A DNA stretch of 64,000 nucleotides from Haliotis asinina (taxonomy: Eukaryota > Mollusca > Gastropoda > Lepetellida > Haliotidae), in NCBI RefSeq assembly GCF_037392515.1, contig NC_090290.1:26433753-26497752 (forward strand). The letters are read 5' to 3'. Shown here one piece after another: positions 1-12,100 of this stretch. Each line of letters starts with the position of its first letter. Position 1 is the stretch's first letter. The notes under the pieces were generated by a model that was not told where the DNA came from, did no database searches, and saw nothing but the letters and a program-made list of their open reading frames with translations. The position numbers were made by a program, and so were the translations under genes.

Positions 1-707
1 CGCCGAAAAAAGTCAAGCCAAACAATCAATTAAATCAATTAAATCCGAGTTCTTTCAAGACTATTCGAATACTTGAACATTTCGCAACAGCGATATTCTT
101 CTGTGTCGAGTATGTAATTGGCTTCTTTCTAAAACCTATCTGAACTCTACCATTTTCAGTTATACTTACTAAATTTACATAATGTTTAATTCCATGTGTG
201 GAATTGCCCAAAATTCTAAAATTGATTAATCTTTGAAATAATCATTCGTCTTAGAAATTCCATACCATGTAAATTGTCAGGTTTCAGAAGTTAACGATTT
301 TGCATTGTTTTAGTTATTCAGTTTATATTAATATAGATACAGTGATCATTTGGCATGCAAAAAGATAATTTGTATGTTGCATTAATTCCGTTCCATGGGA
401 TGAAAAGCATACCAGACGGTAAACGAATATCCTGTAACAGAAAAACATATTAATCAAATAAAAACTATAATATTGAAAAGCGTAAAAGTGAAAAAAAAAT
501 GTTAACTTTACTGGAATTGTGTATTTAGTTCGCATTTAACTGCCTCCAAATATGGCATCGCCAGTCAAAGACGCTGATCAACATTGCTTATCTCCAGTCG
601 GTATTCGTCTCTACAACACAAACACTAATGAGCGTATTCCATTATACAATGACCTATAAACAACATTATCAAACAATATACTTTCGGCACTCAAATCTCA
701 CTAAGCC
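1..707. other. Intergenic, no feature recognised
   Basis: AT-rich DNA with frequent stops in all frames. The short ORFs have no recognisable domain and no splice or codon signal. I see no gene or clear repeat here. Confidence 0.5.
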
Positions 708-872
708 AGGGGCGGTCGGGTAGCTTAGTGGCTACGTCGTGTGCTCGGCACGACGAAAACACGATTTCAAATACCCACATGATTACAATGTGTGAAGCCC
801 GTGTCTGATGCCCACCGCCTTGATATTGCTAGAATATTGGTGAAAGCGGTGTAAAACCATAATACCACTCCC
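708..872 (+). mobile_element. Degenerate tRNA-derived SINE
   Basis: The order of blocks matches the better preserved SINE at 23746-23908: a tRNA-like head (ggtagcttagtggctac), a decayed B-box area, the block acaatgtgtgaagccc, the block gatattgctagaatattg, then gcggtgtaaaac and a degenerate actcactt tail. It has many substitutions, so it is an old copy. A promoter-active tRNA gene is unlikely because the B box is broken. Confidence 0.7.
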
Positions 873-990
873 TACTGACTCACTTAAACACAACTGTGGA
901 TGAAAATTCAAAACACAGCTAAATTCTAAACACGTTATCTTGACATGAAATAACCTGCAATAAAATTCCAAACAGAAAGCGTAAATTTGG

Positions 991-1214
991 AATGACCATT
1001 GAAATTAAAGCATTTTACATGAAGGTAAAATACACCAGCATACCCCAGCGTCCCTGCTTCATGAATGATTTAATTTAGTAGGTGTGTATATGGCATCGTG
1101 GCAGCCAGAACAACATTCTGCATCACCCGTAAATACCTCCTTAACACAAGAAATGGAAAAACGCAAATGTGCCTGGTCAATCAATCCGTCAGTCAATTTT
1201 TGTTGCAGTTGGAT
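991..1214 (+). repeat. 224-bp direct repeat, left copy
   Basis: This block recurs at 2275-2498 at an offset of exactly 1284 bp. I count two substitutions by eye and no indels. The pair brackets the minisatellite at 1215-2274. The arrangement could be a recent tandem duplication or LTR-like ends. No primer-binding site or polypurine tract was recognised. Confidence 0.85.
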
Positions 1215-2274
1215 GTAGGTCCAAGAGGTGCTAGCACGTATATCTAGGAGATGTGTAGTTTACATCCAAACGGTGGTAGCATGTACGTCCTGGTGATTGT
1301 GGCATGTACGTCCAGGAGGTTGTAGCATGTACGTCCAGGACTTTATGGCGTGTACGTCTTGGAGGTGGTGACGTGTGCCTCAACGGTGTGGTAACATATA
1401 CGTCCTGGGGGTGGTAGCATGTACGTCCAGGGGGTGGTGGTGTGTACGTCTAGGACGCTGTGGCGTATACGTCATGGGAGTGGTGGCATTTACGTCCAGA
1501 AGGTGCTAGCAAGGACATCAGGGAGATGTGGAGTGTACATCCAAAAGGTGGTACCATGTACGTTCAGGTGGTGGTAGCATGCACGTCCAGAGGTGTTAGC
1601 ATGTACGTCCGGGGGATGGTGGTGAGTACGTCCAGGACGTTGTGGCCTGTACGTCCAGGAAGTGGTAGCATGTATTTCCAGGAGATTCTGGCATGCACGT
1701 CCAGGAGGTGGTGGCATGTAGGCCCAAGAGGTGCTAGAGCGTACATCGAGGACATGTAGAGTTTACATCCAAAAGGTGGTAGCATGTACGTCCAGGAGGT
1801 GGTGGCATGTAGGCCCAAGAGGTGCTAGAGCGTACATCGAGGACATGTAGAGTTTACATCCAAAAGGTGGTAGCATGTACGTCCAGGAGGTGGTGGCATG
1901 TAGGCCCAAGAGGTGCTAGAGCGTACATCGAGGACATGTAGAGTTTACATCCAAAAGGTGGTAGCATGTACGTCCAGGAGGTGGTGGCATGTAGGCCCAA
2001 GAGGTGCTAGAGCGTACATCGAGGACATGTAGAGTTTACATCCAAAAGGTGGTAGCATGTACGTCCAGGAGGTGGTGGCATGTAGGCCCAAGAGGTGCTA
2101 GAGCGTACATCGAGGACATGTAGAGTTTACATCCAAAAGGTGGTAGCATGTACGTCCAGGAGGTGGTGGCATGTAGGCCCAAGAGGTGCTAGAGCGTACA
2201 TCGAGGACATGTAGAGTTTACATCCAAAAGGTGGTAGCATGTACGTCCAGGAGGTGGTGGAATGTAGGCCCAAG
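1215..2274 (+). repeat. Minisatellite, 91-bp unit
   Basis: The right half (about 1730-2270) is about six near-identical units of exactly 91 bp; the motif agcatgtacgtccaggaggt falls at 1781, 1872, 1963, 2054, 2145 and 2236. The left half (1215-1730) is a diverged version built of 25-40 bp sub-motifs such as catgtacgtccagg. Small ORFs on both strands here (for example 1460-1759) come from the repeat and are not genes. Confidence 0.9.
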
Positions 2275-2498
2275 AATGACCATTGAAATTAAAGCATTTT
2301 ACATGAATGTAAAATACACCAGCATACCCCAGCGTCCCTGCTTCATGAATGATTTAATTTAGTAGGTGTGTATATGGCATCGTGGCAGTCAGAACAACAT
2401 TCTGCATCACCCGTAAATACCTCCTTAACACAAGAAATGGAAAAACGCAAATGTGCCTGGTCAATCAATCCGTCAGTCAATTTTTGTTGCAGTTGGAT
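2275..2498 (+). repeat. 224-bp direct repeat, right copy
   Basis: Second copy of 991-1214. Its junction with the array (cccaag/aatgacc) is abrupt, so the array ends inside a unit. Confidence 0.85.
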
Positions 2499-4124
2499 TG
2501 CAACAAAAATGCCAAAACATATCTCCCTCAGATGAAAACCACTGCGTATGAGAGTTACAGTACGGCGTCATACAGTGGGCCGTCCATTGTCACAGTAACT
2601 GTCAGATCAGTGTTGTCGGATATTGACGTCATCATGAAGATATTTAAATTAGACACCAAAGTATGTTTCTCCATAGAACTGTTTGATAGTCACGGGTCGA
2701 GGCAATAGTCTATGCAAACAACAACAACAAAAGCAACCAGCAATCAAAACAATCCCGCTGAGTTCAAGATTACAGTGTCTGTATTATCAGAAACAAAATT
2801 ATCAGTATGTATTTGTGACAAGATTGTGTAGGTAGTCCGTCAGTGTGCGCGTCATTTCAACAAAAGTGAAAAACGTTGACAACGTCAAAATGTGACATTG
2901 AGCGTCAGTTTTGCAGTCATGCAACGCGCCTGTCGGAGACCGGAAATGTCGGGTGTAATCTAAATATGAAAAATATGAATCTCTTAATGTATGTTGACAT
3001 GTCACAGAAAGGTTCAAAGGAATATAAGGAATGTGTTGGTCACACTATGCGGTGACAGCATCGTGGCAGAGACCGGAAATTGTCACACTATGCGGTGACA
3101 GCGTCGTGTCGGAGCGAACTGTACATGCAATCAACGCACATAGGATATAGTTTTCTAATGCCAATACCCCTGAGACTTCAAAAATAAACTTTGTCGAGAA
3201 CCGGAAGTGAGCCAAACGTTTTTTTCCGCATATTTGCACGTGGCCCCAGCTTTTCTCTGCTGGCCGTTTGTTGTTGCTAGCTGTCCTTACAGCGCGAGTC
3301 ACGGTGGTCGTAACTCGCATGTAATTATGTCACTGTAGAAGGTTTTCGCAAAAATACATTTGTTTGAATGTGTAGAAGACAAAATGATATTTTTTTCAAT
3401 AATACTGTTAAGATGAGGATATGGTGTATAAGAAAGAATTAACATCAGAACAGAGGTTTAAATGTTCTTTCTATCTCTCTTTACTGCGTATGAAAAGGGA
3501 ACACATGCACATCTGTTCCATGTCAACAAATTTGCAAATGCTAAAAATACTGTAAGTGTAAATAATTAATCACCCTTTGTGTTCTTGGTTTATAAATTGA
3601 ATCGCAGATGGTACGTAAAAGAAATGAAGTTAAACGGTAACTTATCATCAGAAATGCGGCCAATTTGCCTGCACAGGGCAAGCTAACCCCAACAATGTGA
3701 ACAAGCTGATACTCTCTACTTTGGCTGGTACATGCCCTCTAACCAAATACCGACCTAGAGAGGCAAGAGCGGTGCGAGGCCAACAACGCAGAGCACTATC
3801 TTAAGGAGTTCTTTGGAAACCTGTTCTGAATAACAGTGGATGATTATAACATTTCGGCATGATGAAATGTTTCTGATGCCTGCTCTTATCAAACTACAGT
3901 ATTTTGATAAGGCAGATCGTAATAGTACTAGTGGTTGGACCGTTCACATTGGCTGTAGATAAATGCCGCTCTATAGCCGGTTCTAGTGTGTAAGGCTAGG
4001 GAGATGCTTCAGAAGAAGGCCGAATTCATCTGACACTGACATGGTGAGGTCTGGAAATGGAAATCAACATCGCAGGGATTTCTGAAAAACAGGATTATGC
4101 TTTAAATTTAAAGAAATTTAACCG
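2499..4124. other. Intergenic; small local duplication
   Basis: No gene is recognised. The block cactatgcggtgacagc occurs twice at 3043-3110, next to accggaaa motifs. The stretch around 3180-3310 is GC-richer with a ccggaagtg ETS-like motif and could be regulatory, but no transcript can be anchored to it. Confidence 0.4.
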
Positions 4125-4440
4125 GGAAAGACAGGTTTTGGTCTTAAACACACCCAGCCAGGACAGACAGGCTTAGATCTCAGACACATTAAAAAGAGAC
4201 AGGCTTTCGTATCTAACACACTAAACAGGGACAGACAGTCTTTGGTCTTAAACACACTCAGTCAGGACAGACAGGCTTAGATCTCAGACACATTAAAAAG
4301 ACACAGGCCTTCGTATCGAACACACTAAACAGGGACAGACAGTCTTTGGTCTTAAACACACTAAACCAGAACAGACAGACCCAAGTCTCAAACAAATTAA
4401 ACCAGGACAGACAGAGCTGAAGTCCAGACTAAACCCAGCA
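4125..4440 (+). repeat. Tandem repeat, about 104-bp higher-order unit
   Basis: The block gtcttaaacacac recurs at 4141, 4245 and 4349, a 104-bp spacing. Each unit is made of three roughly 35-bp sub-repeats of the form cacactaa..caggacagacag. Confidence 0.8.
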
Positions 4441-6300
4441 ATGTGGCCATGTTTGCATGGTTTCTGTAAAGTGGGGAAACAGCAGGAACATATGGTCCAT
4501 CTCAGTGCTTTCTTCTTTACCGCTGTGGTCTGTTTTCTTACTTAAGTTTATTTTTTCTTCACTTTATCACAACGAAATTAACCTCCAACTGAGCAGTAAG
4601 TGGTTTATATAGCCTTAACGAGGAAGGGATATTATCTTCCTGAAATAAACCCTTGAATAAGTGACTCTCTCAGTTATGATGTTAGTTACCCACGAACTGT
4701 GTAAACGTGTAAGTGTTGGGTGGTTGAAAAACCTCGGAACATTTCGTTTTTGTTTTGATATTTATCATGTGGAACAATAAGGTATTATAATCAGCTTTTC
4801 ATTAATCTAGCAGGTGATCTACGCAACTACATCAAGGTTCACAGGCATCAGAAAATCTTAAACGAAGCTCAGTTGATTTTTCAACCCAGGTGTTTTCAAT
4901 ATAATCAAAACATTCTTGACAAATATACTGTCATTTAAAACAGACTCCATTGGTATGTCCGACAACACAGGAATACAGCTTCTTGCCTGATGCGGCCTTT
5001 AGTGCTGTTGAAAGTACATAAACCTAGGTATTCAGACAAAAAGATAGGTGATTGGTGAGGCCGACTATGTTACATTGGTTAGTTTAAACGTATGTTTACA
5101 TAAATACGTTGTGAACATATCACAGAAGCAGACTCAAAGAATTTTTAGTGACTGTAATTGTTGATTTGTCAACACTGGACTGCTCTTTGAGGTGGTGTAC
5201 GTTAAGCTGACCAGTTAACTAGACACACGTCTCACAAGGAAACATCTTCAATCAAAATGTTCACACCAAGCAAAAGAAAGTATCACATCCAAATCAAACG
5301 ATCTTCTTTCAGTGCACATTCCCATATGAAGTCAGGGCGTCGAAAACAAGTATGTGGCTTAGTGTTAGATGCAGTACTCTGTGTATGGGAATTTAGTGCC
5401 TGCCTTCTATACCACTGAATGACTACACACACCGTGTATTCGGATTATCTCTCTGTCATTTAAAGTACATCATCTAAAGTAACAATATGACTACATTTTA
5501 TCAACGAACCCACACATCTGCAATATTCGAGACCATTATTGCCGGAAGATTCTTATCTACACATCTGTGTGGCAGTTCTTGGATGCTGCAACAACCGCCT
5601 CTCCGGCATATCATCCACACTGTACAGGAAGAAAAGAGAATTATTGTCTTTTCATCATACTGGACGCTGATTTAGAACAGGCAATGTGCAGGAAAAAATC
5701 TGTACATTTGTTTGACTTGGCATATTGTTGTGTTAGTTCTATGCCCAAAACACACTTCCTACCTAGGCCATACCTGCCAATAGTTCCGCGGTAAGGTCAT
5801 TCAGTGCGGGAAGGTTTTGTACTTCCCTTAGCAACATAAAGGTGAAAGAAAAACTGCATGTGTTTAGAAATGTTATTGTAACTTAACTTCCACGGCCCTT
5901 CCTGGCAAATGACTTTCCTACCTACAAAGAGGTAGGCAGTCTATATTTACAACGATGACTCTTCTTGTGTAGAGTAGGGATACATTTGTCGGCGAGCCGG
6001 AAGATGAGCAGCGATGACTTCTTGTCGGTACTACTTTCACTGTGACAGAGCCGGGTATAGCTTTTCCAGAAAGGGGCTGGGGTGCACACTTGCATTAGGG
6101 CCTGCACACTCCATTTTCACACGTTTCCAATTGTCATTTAGTAAACTTTCAACATTTGATGAGATAAAACAGTTCCGGTTTCTGGTCAAAGATTTTCAGC
6201 TAAATTTGTATTTCCATATAAAAGTATACAGTAGTATACAATAGTTTACAATAGATCTTGATCATATCCATTTTTATAGAAGTGACGGTTACATATAAAA
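4441..6300. other. Intergenic, nothing recognised
   Basis: Only short ORFs (largest about 76 aa) without domains are seen. No tandem repeat or inverted end stands out. Confidence 0.4.
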
Positions 6301-7066
6301 ATGGGCAAAGCAAAATGAACACCCTTATTAATGATAGATAAAACTCTAAGCAAATCATGCAATCATTATGGAAAACTGTGAATCGACTTTCGTCTGTGAA
6401 AAACACTCGCTGCCAATTTCGTACAAGGCAGTACGTATGAGTTTGTAAGTCTTTGCCCAGTGTAACCTACTACGACAATCGCTGTTCTTGAGTCACCACG
6501 ATGTTCCTGGTTTTCACGCTCTGATACCTGCTGCACGTACGCGTGGTAGCGCGGTCCGTCGACTGACGACACCTTATAAAGCCGTTGTCGTCGTTTCCAT
6601 TGCTGTGATGACCAGGTTACGCAGATGATGAGTGCCGTTTCTGGATGCTGTGACTGCCGTTTTGTGCGCTCGGCGACCGTTCTCGGGCGCTGTTGTGACT
6701 GATAGGCGGGCTGCTACTTCAAACGATTAGTTTTCCGTTACGGGGGCTTTGTTTCTGGTTTACAGGATATTGTTGCAGTTTTGGGTGATTTTGACACTGT
6801 TTTTGGTGTATATGACTTTAGTTTTGATAATTTTTTCACCGTTTGTGTGGTAGGCCTGGTCATGGGTGCTGCCAGTCTGCCAAAATATCCGCGATGTACG
6901 TTTGGCAATTTATTCGCAAATTCACGTCCTTCTGCACAGCCAATATGTGACATTTCGACGCATAATTACTTTGTCGGTGAACTGTTTCGGCCTAGAAAAC
7001 TTTTACTGACTTGAACAACTTTGCCAAAATAGATCAAAATAAAGTGTTCACTTTATTTTGCCCATG
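6301..7066 (-). mobile_element. Internally deleted Tc1/mariner-like element
   Basis: The ends form imperfect terminal inverted repeats: atgggcaaagcaaaatgaac at 6301 and, read from the other strand, atgggcaaaataaagtgaac at about 7065. Inside, on the minus strand near 6370-6420, one frame reads W-x-x-V-F-F-T-D-E-S-R-F, the Tc1 transposase motif holding the first catalytic Asp of the DDE triad. The frame is broken just upstream and the D/E second half is missing: the TIR follows soon after the motif. It is a dead, shortened copy. Confidence 0.65.
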
Positions 7067-7502
7067 AGTTTAATAACCGTGAATTAAGATCAAATGAAAA
7101 GTAGGTCTTCGTAATTAACGATATTGTAGCCGTTACATCGCTTTGAATATATCGACTATTATGTGTAATGACGATCATCAATGTATACACAAAGATAAAA
7201 AAAATCTCAAACACCCGTACGTTCCAGAATATCACTGTGTTACTGTTCCCCATAGCAAAGAAACCTATTGAGATCTCAGTTGAGCAAATTGACCCTTCAC
7301 GTGACGTTGGCAAATCTAACGAGAGGAACAACCATGGCAAACAAATGGTCCATGTATATACTAAGGAAATCAGCAACAGTGCATAGCATAAACTTGCATT
7401 AACTTTAAGATATTTGAAAAGTTACCCAAATATCTCTGAGTAAAGATATAGCACCAGCACTTTGCGTGAAATTTGATGTCACGTATTTTTTGAAAAAATG
7501 TA

Positions 7503-7563
7503 GGTGTGTGTGTGTGTGTGAGTGAGTGAGTGAGTGTGTCTGTCTGTCTGTCTGTCTGTCTGT
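7503..7563 (+). repeat. Compound microsatellite (GT)n-(GAGT)n-(GTCT)n
   Basis: Runs of tgtgtg, then gagtgagt, then tgtctgtc lie in direct succession. Confidence 0.95.
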
Positions 7564-7737
7564 GTTGACGACACACACTCACGGACTGACTGGATTACAT
7601 AATTCGGCTAACATCAAACTACCGTCAACGATTGATCTACATATCTACATAACTGTTGTCTGCTCGCCTTGTTACATTCAGTCTTACACACTTCCACATT
7701 TCAGGACTGAAGGGTGGGGGTAGGGGTAGGCACGCCT

Positions 7738-7773
7738 CACGCACACACACATGCGCGCACGCAAACACACACA
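7738..7773 (+). repeat. CA-rich microsatellite
   Basis: Imperfect (CA)n with gcgc interruptions (cacgcacacacacatgcgcg and following bases). Confidence 0.8.
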
Positions 7774-7964
7774 CACCTGGATCCACCTATGGTGTCAGCG
7801 AGCCTAACCATCTTACGACTAGCATGAGTTGCTGAAGATCAATTCTAACCCGGATCTTCATGGGTTTTCGACACATGAATTTATGACGTTCACACATTTC
7901 ACATTTAAAATTTAAGAACGGTAGACTATTCCCATAGTCAGACATAATTTATCACTTGCTATTG

Positions 7965-8365
7965 TAAGTGGCAATGTGACAGGTCTGCGATATAGAGATG
8001 AGATGACTGGGTCTCATGTGCAGCCGTTTATTCAAGGACAGGGACTTAAGTTCACGCTTAGGCAAGATAATACCCGTCCACGTGTTGTGACAGATTTCGT
8101 GAGACAGCAGGATATTCCGGTTCTCGAACTGCCAGTTGTTTCCCTGGATCTGTCCCTTATCAAGCACGCGCATGGGGAGAAATGGAGACACGTCGAGCCC
8201 AGAATCATCGACTTTAGCTGAATTGGGACAAGCATTGGTTCAGACATTCCCAAGCTTTATTCAATGGTTTAGTGCGATTAGTCTATGCGTCGTCGTTGTC
8301 AATGCATCAACGCCAGTGGTGGACCCGTACAGTATTGAACTGAATCTCTCCAAGTCACACTAGCT
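7965..8365 (+). pseudogene. Tc1-like transposase C-terminal fragment
   Basis: The frame from 7976 reads T-G-x-R-Y-R-D-E and F-I-Q-G-Q-G, then Q-D-N-x-R-P, which holds the second catalytic Asp of the DD34E triad. It continues to L-D-L-S-L-I-K, where the usual S-P-D-L-S-P-I-E has lost its Glu. After about 8205 the homology moves to another frame (L-A-E-L-G-Q-A-L-V-Q), so there is a frameshift. The N-terminal DNA-binding part is absent. It is a decayed fragment, distinct from the element at 6301-7066. Confidence 0.85.
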
Positions 8366-8999
8366 TGTGTCAAATCATACAAACTTCCAGATTATCCTGT
8401 GAACAATTAAACAGTAATTGGTTAACACCACAATTCATGGCATTATGCTTTAGAACTGAAAAATGGCAAGGTCAAATATACCCATTTACTAGAGTGATAT
8501 TTTATTACAGTGATATTTAGTAATGCGATCAAATGACGGTTGAACAAACTACAGGCGTCCAAATGGATTAAGACGCCTTTTGACAGAAAAGTTGGCTTTC
8601 CTGTTTGAAAGAGATCTCGAGTTTGAATTCGGCTTCTCCAGAATAGCTCAAGATGGCAGGCCCACCCCTCCCTGATATTTCCACAAATCTTACTATAAGT
8701 GCTTTATGGTTCAACTTCTTTAGTTTGATTCCTCCAACTTTTAAATGCCTTTGAAACAACTTCCACAAATCTTACTTTAATGGAGAAAATAAATAAGTAA
8801 GGACTATTAGCTTTCTATTTTTACTTGGCATAATTATCTAATGGTAAACAGTAACACAGTTAGCGAAATATACTGATTCATGAAAATTATCCTTATTGCA
8901 ATTATGCATTATATTCAGTAGGTTAGGATCGAACCAAGATTGTTTTCGTATGAGACAATTTGTTTTGTATGCCGTGTGATATGTGCATTACCTCCCTTA
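8366..8999. other. Intergenic, upstream of PSME3
   Basis: AT-rich with no recognisable gene. A short local duplication of tccacaaatcttact occurs at about 8680 and 8760. Confidence 0.4.
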
Positions 9000-9124
9000 T
9001 ATTCTTCCGTTTGCGCATGTGCGTCACGAAAGGAAGTTTTGGCGGAAGACGCGTGTGATTGGCATATTGTCGTGTTTTACTTAATATTTTTCTGTACGTT
9101 CAGTTTCTGTAGAAGTACACAACA
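9000..9124 (+). promoter_or_regulatory. Probable PSME3 promoter/5' UTR
   Basis: The 125 bp before the start codon are CpG-rich compared with the flanks. They contain an NRF1-like palindrome (tgcgcatgtgcgtc, 9012-9025), an ETS-like ggcggaag (9041-9048) and an inverted CCAAT box (gtgattggc, 9055-9063). This combination is usual for TATA-less housekeeping promoters, and PSME3 is broadly expressed. The transcription start is not resolvable. Confidence 0.5.
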
Positions 9125-9157
9125 ATGCCTAAACAAGAGTCCTCTTCGGTGAAAGAG
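9125..9157 (+). CDS. PSME3: PSME3 exon 1
   Basis: Eleven codons starting M-P-K-Q-E, ending in phase 0 at gag/gtaatt. The context before ATG (acaaca) is a good Kozak match. The N-terminus is poorly conserved in the family, so the start rests on frame and position. Confidence 0.8.
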
Positions 9158-12100
9158 GTAATTCGAAACACTTCTACATTAGATAGCGACGTAGAGGTAC
9201 AGAACGAACATTATTTGAGAAGTTGTTTTCTTACCACGTTTTCTTGGTTTTGAAGTTGATTGAGTTGTTTGTATACACGCAATTCAATATTTTCAATGTT
9301 CCATCATTGGATTTGTGGAGGTTATTGTTTCGGAGGGCGCTTTCATAACTTCACGAATGGTTCTGTCGAAATGATGTTGTTTTACACACTGATCATTCAA
9401 ATTGTTCGTCTGCACGAATTTCAAGGAACGTTGCAGACGATAATTTATCAGTAACGACATTCAAGAACGATCTGTGAGCCATTATTAGCAATTTTCCAGA
9501 CATTATTGGATGCTGCTTAGATATGAATTCCCCGAAAGTATGGGAAAAATAGCCTGACAATTTATCTGCCAGTTGTCAGTATTACTAGCGCCAACCTAAG
9601 AGCTGTACAGAATATGATCTACTTCTATAATTAGCTGCAATATGAAGACAAACCAAGTCACAGGCTGGCGTGTTATTTCTTAGAATTAGTGCCAAAACAC
9701 TAACTGCCAGTTTGACTTGATTAAAAACACACTGTTCAATAAACATTATATGCGTCATAGATGTATGAAACCAATGAAAAAGTGTTTTGCCATCTGCAAC
9801 CAGTCCAGAATCTACATCATAACATCTTGCAGAGGTCACTGAAGGTGTTGCACATGTTTTTCCCATGACAAATCTACATGTTTCCCATAACAAATGTCTT
9901 GAAACATTTCACTTTCAATTAGAACATATGATAAGATGTGAAAAATTAATTTGTCTGCATAATTATGAAATCTGAAGCCTTACTGGCTAGCGACCAGTTA
10001 TACCTGTGTACCAGTTATCGCCAACAGCTTTACTTGTACTTCCGTAGTATTTCACACATTGACACATCCAAGAAAAGGATAGGTTACAAGAGTTAAAATT
10101 ACTGTGAGTATTTTACATTGTAGACGTTACAAATGTGAATCCTTTGGAAGAAGAGACCCAAACATGTCGGGGTATGTCACATTACCATTAGTGTGTTGAC
10201 ATGAAATTTCATAAACAATGAGAATTGAATGAAAATCATCCAGGCGGTGTTGTGAATCTATGACTTGACACCTCAGTCCATGAAAAAGTGCAGATTTTAA
10301 TTTGTCTGAACATACTCGTAATGGCAACATTCAGTTACTTAACTTTGAATTGACCCAAATTTCCATCTCCGTTTTATGGACTCGACAGATACCATGCAGA
10401 TGATACTGACAAAATGTAACTGTCAGTGTCAATTTTCACCTTTATCTTTTCTTTTTCCCTGAGAAAACAAACATTGCCAAAATTGCAAACAACTACTCAA
10501 AATGTCAAGTTTGTTAAGGTCAACCCTGCGGTGACATCTCCGTTTTCCCCGTCAGCTTATATCAGCATCCGTCAACATCCACAATGAGGAGGAGTTTTGG
10601 TCTTTTAATTCTTTTTCAAAACATATTCCAATTAAGAAATTTCTTCAGTATGTGAAGGTTTAAAACACAATAGTTTTATTACCAAGTTTATGTCAAATTA
10701 GATGAATAACATAAAAAATGCAGAAATGGCGATAACTGGTCATGTTAGTTGTTGGGACAGCACGATCTACACTACTGCTCTTCCTGTTGACCGTGTTTTG
10801 GAGAAACACGATCAGCAACTGTAAATAAGCAGAAAACATCGGTGAATAGCTGATCTATCATCAGGACAAATTTGGTTTCATTATGTTAAGAAATAATGGA
10901 GCAAATCATTAAAAAACACTTTAAAATGGCGATAACTGGTCGCTAACCAGTATAGAGTACTGCTGATACAGTCGCTTAGCTGTATAAAATTATATTCTGA
11001 TGCACACATCTGTTGGCAGAGTGAGTTAGATCCTAACTTATGAGTGTGTTCAATCCTCGATTGGACTCAGCTAAAGCAAATTTTAGAATCTGTACTTTAT
11101 TGAAAAATTGTATTGCCAAATGGGGCAAAATATTGTTGCAGTTGATTACTTTCGGAATGGCATTGTGTATCTCGGATGGGACTTAAGCCTCAAACATAGT
11201 AGAAACTACATTTCTGAGAAATTGTAATCCCAAATATGTCATGTTAAGTCCTTCTTGTTATTGTCTCCGTGCCATGCAGATGCTGCACGAGATCTGAAAG
11301 AAAAAATTGTTTTAAGAGTGTCTGATCACCTTGAAGGCAATTTACACTCATGATAACGTGAACAGAAGACAAACCAATTCTGGCAAGATGGTTAGTGCAG
11401 ATTCCAATCCAACTCGTGATAACTGCGTATTATGATGAACGCCTGTTTTCATATTTGGCATATTTTTATTTTTAGCATTATTTGGACCTGTATCATGTTA
11501 TCATGAATTCGTTCATGTTTTGTTGCTTCAAAACTTCAATTATTGAATGTTTGCATGTTGTTGTGTTTAGTTTATAATTGCCATTGCCAATATTATAAGA
11601 ATCCATAATTATCACTTGTATCTCCATTCTTTTGTTTTAGATGTACTGAACAAATTTACTTCAGTCGCTTTGCAGTTAATTAAGGCACTAGTTTAAAGCT
11701 CGAGTCACTTAACACCAGAAATTATGGCTTAGAAATTTTAGTGTCATTATATGGACTGAAAATTTACACAGGGTGTATATATTAAATAGGTCATATATTT
11801 CTTCTGTACAGATACACAATTACCCCTCTAAATCAGTTTGTAAATCAACCTTACGACTCATCTTTCGACAGATGTCTTGCTTTGATTATCTTCCAGTGGG
11901 GAACAAAGTAGAGCATTCACCTGAATCCCCTTGCTCCCTCATACTAATCATTATTTCTTTCATTGTCTGTATGTAATATGTTTTGAGTTTGCTAAAGGTA
12001 CCAGTCACACTTAATATCGCAGGTGCCTACAACGGTCATGCAGCTCAGACTGCCATATCTGGACAATCTTTTGGAGATGTGGGTCAGACAGACACCTGAA

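Noticed and set aside
3180..3320. Possible second promoter/gene start
   Set aside because: Slightly GC-richer with an ETS-like motif, but no coding exon on either strand can be linked to it.
6781..7014. 77-aa + strand ORF
   Set aside because: Lies inside the Tc1-like element, opposite to its transposase remnant; no recognisable protein.
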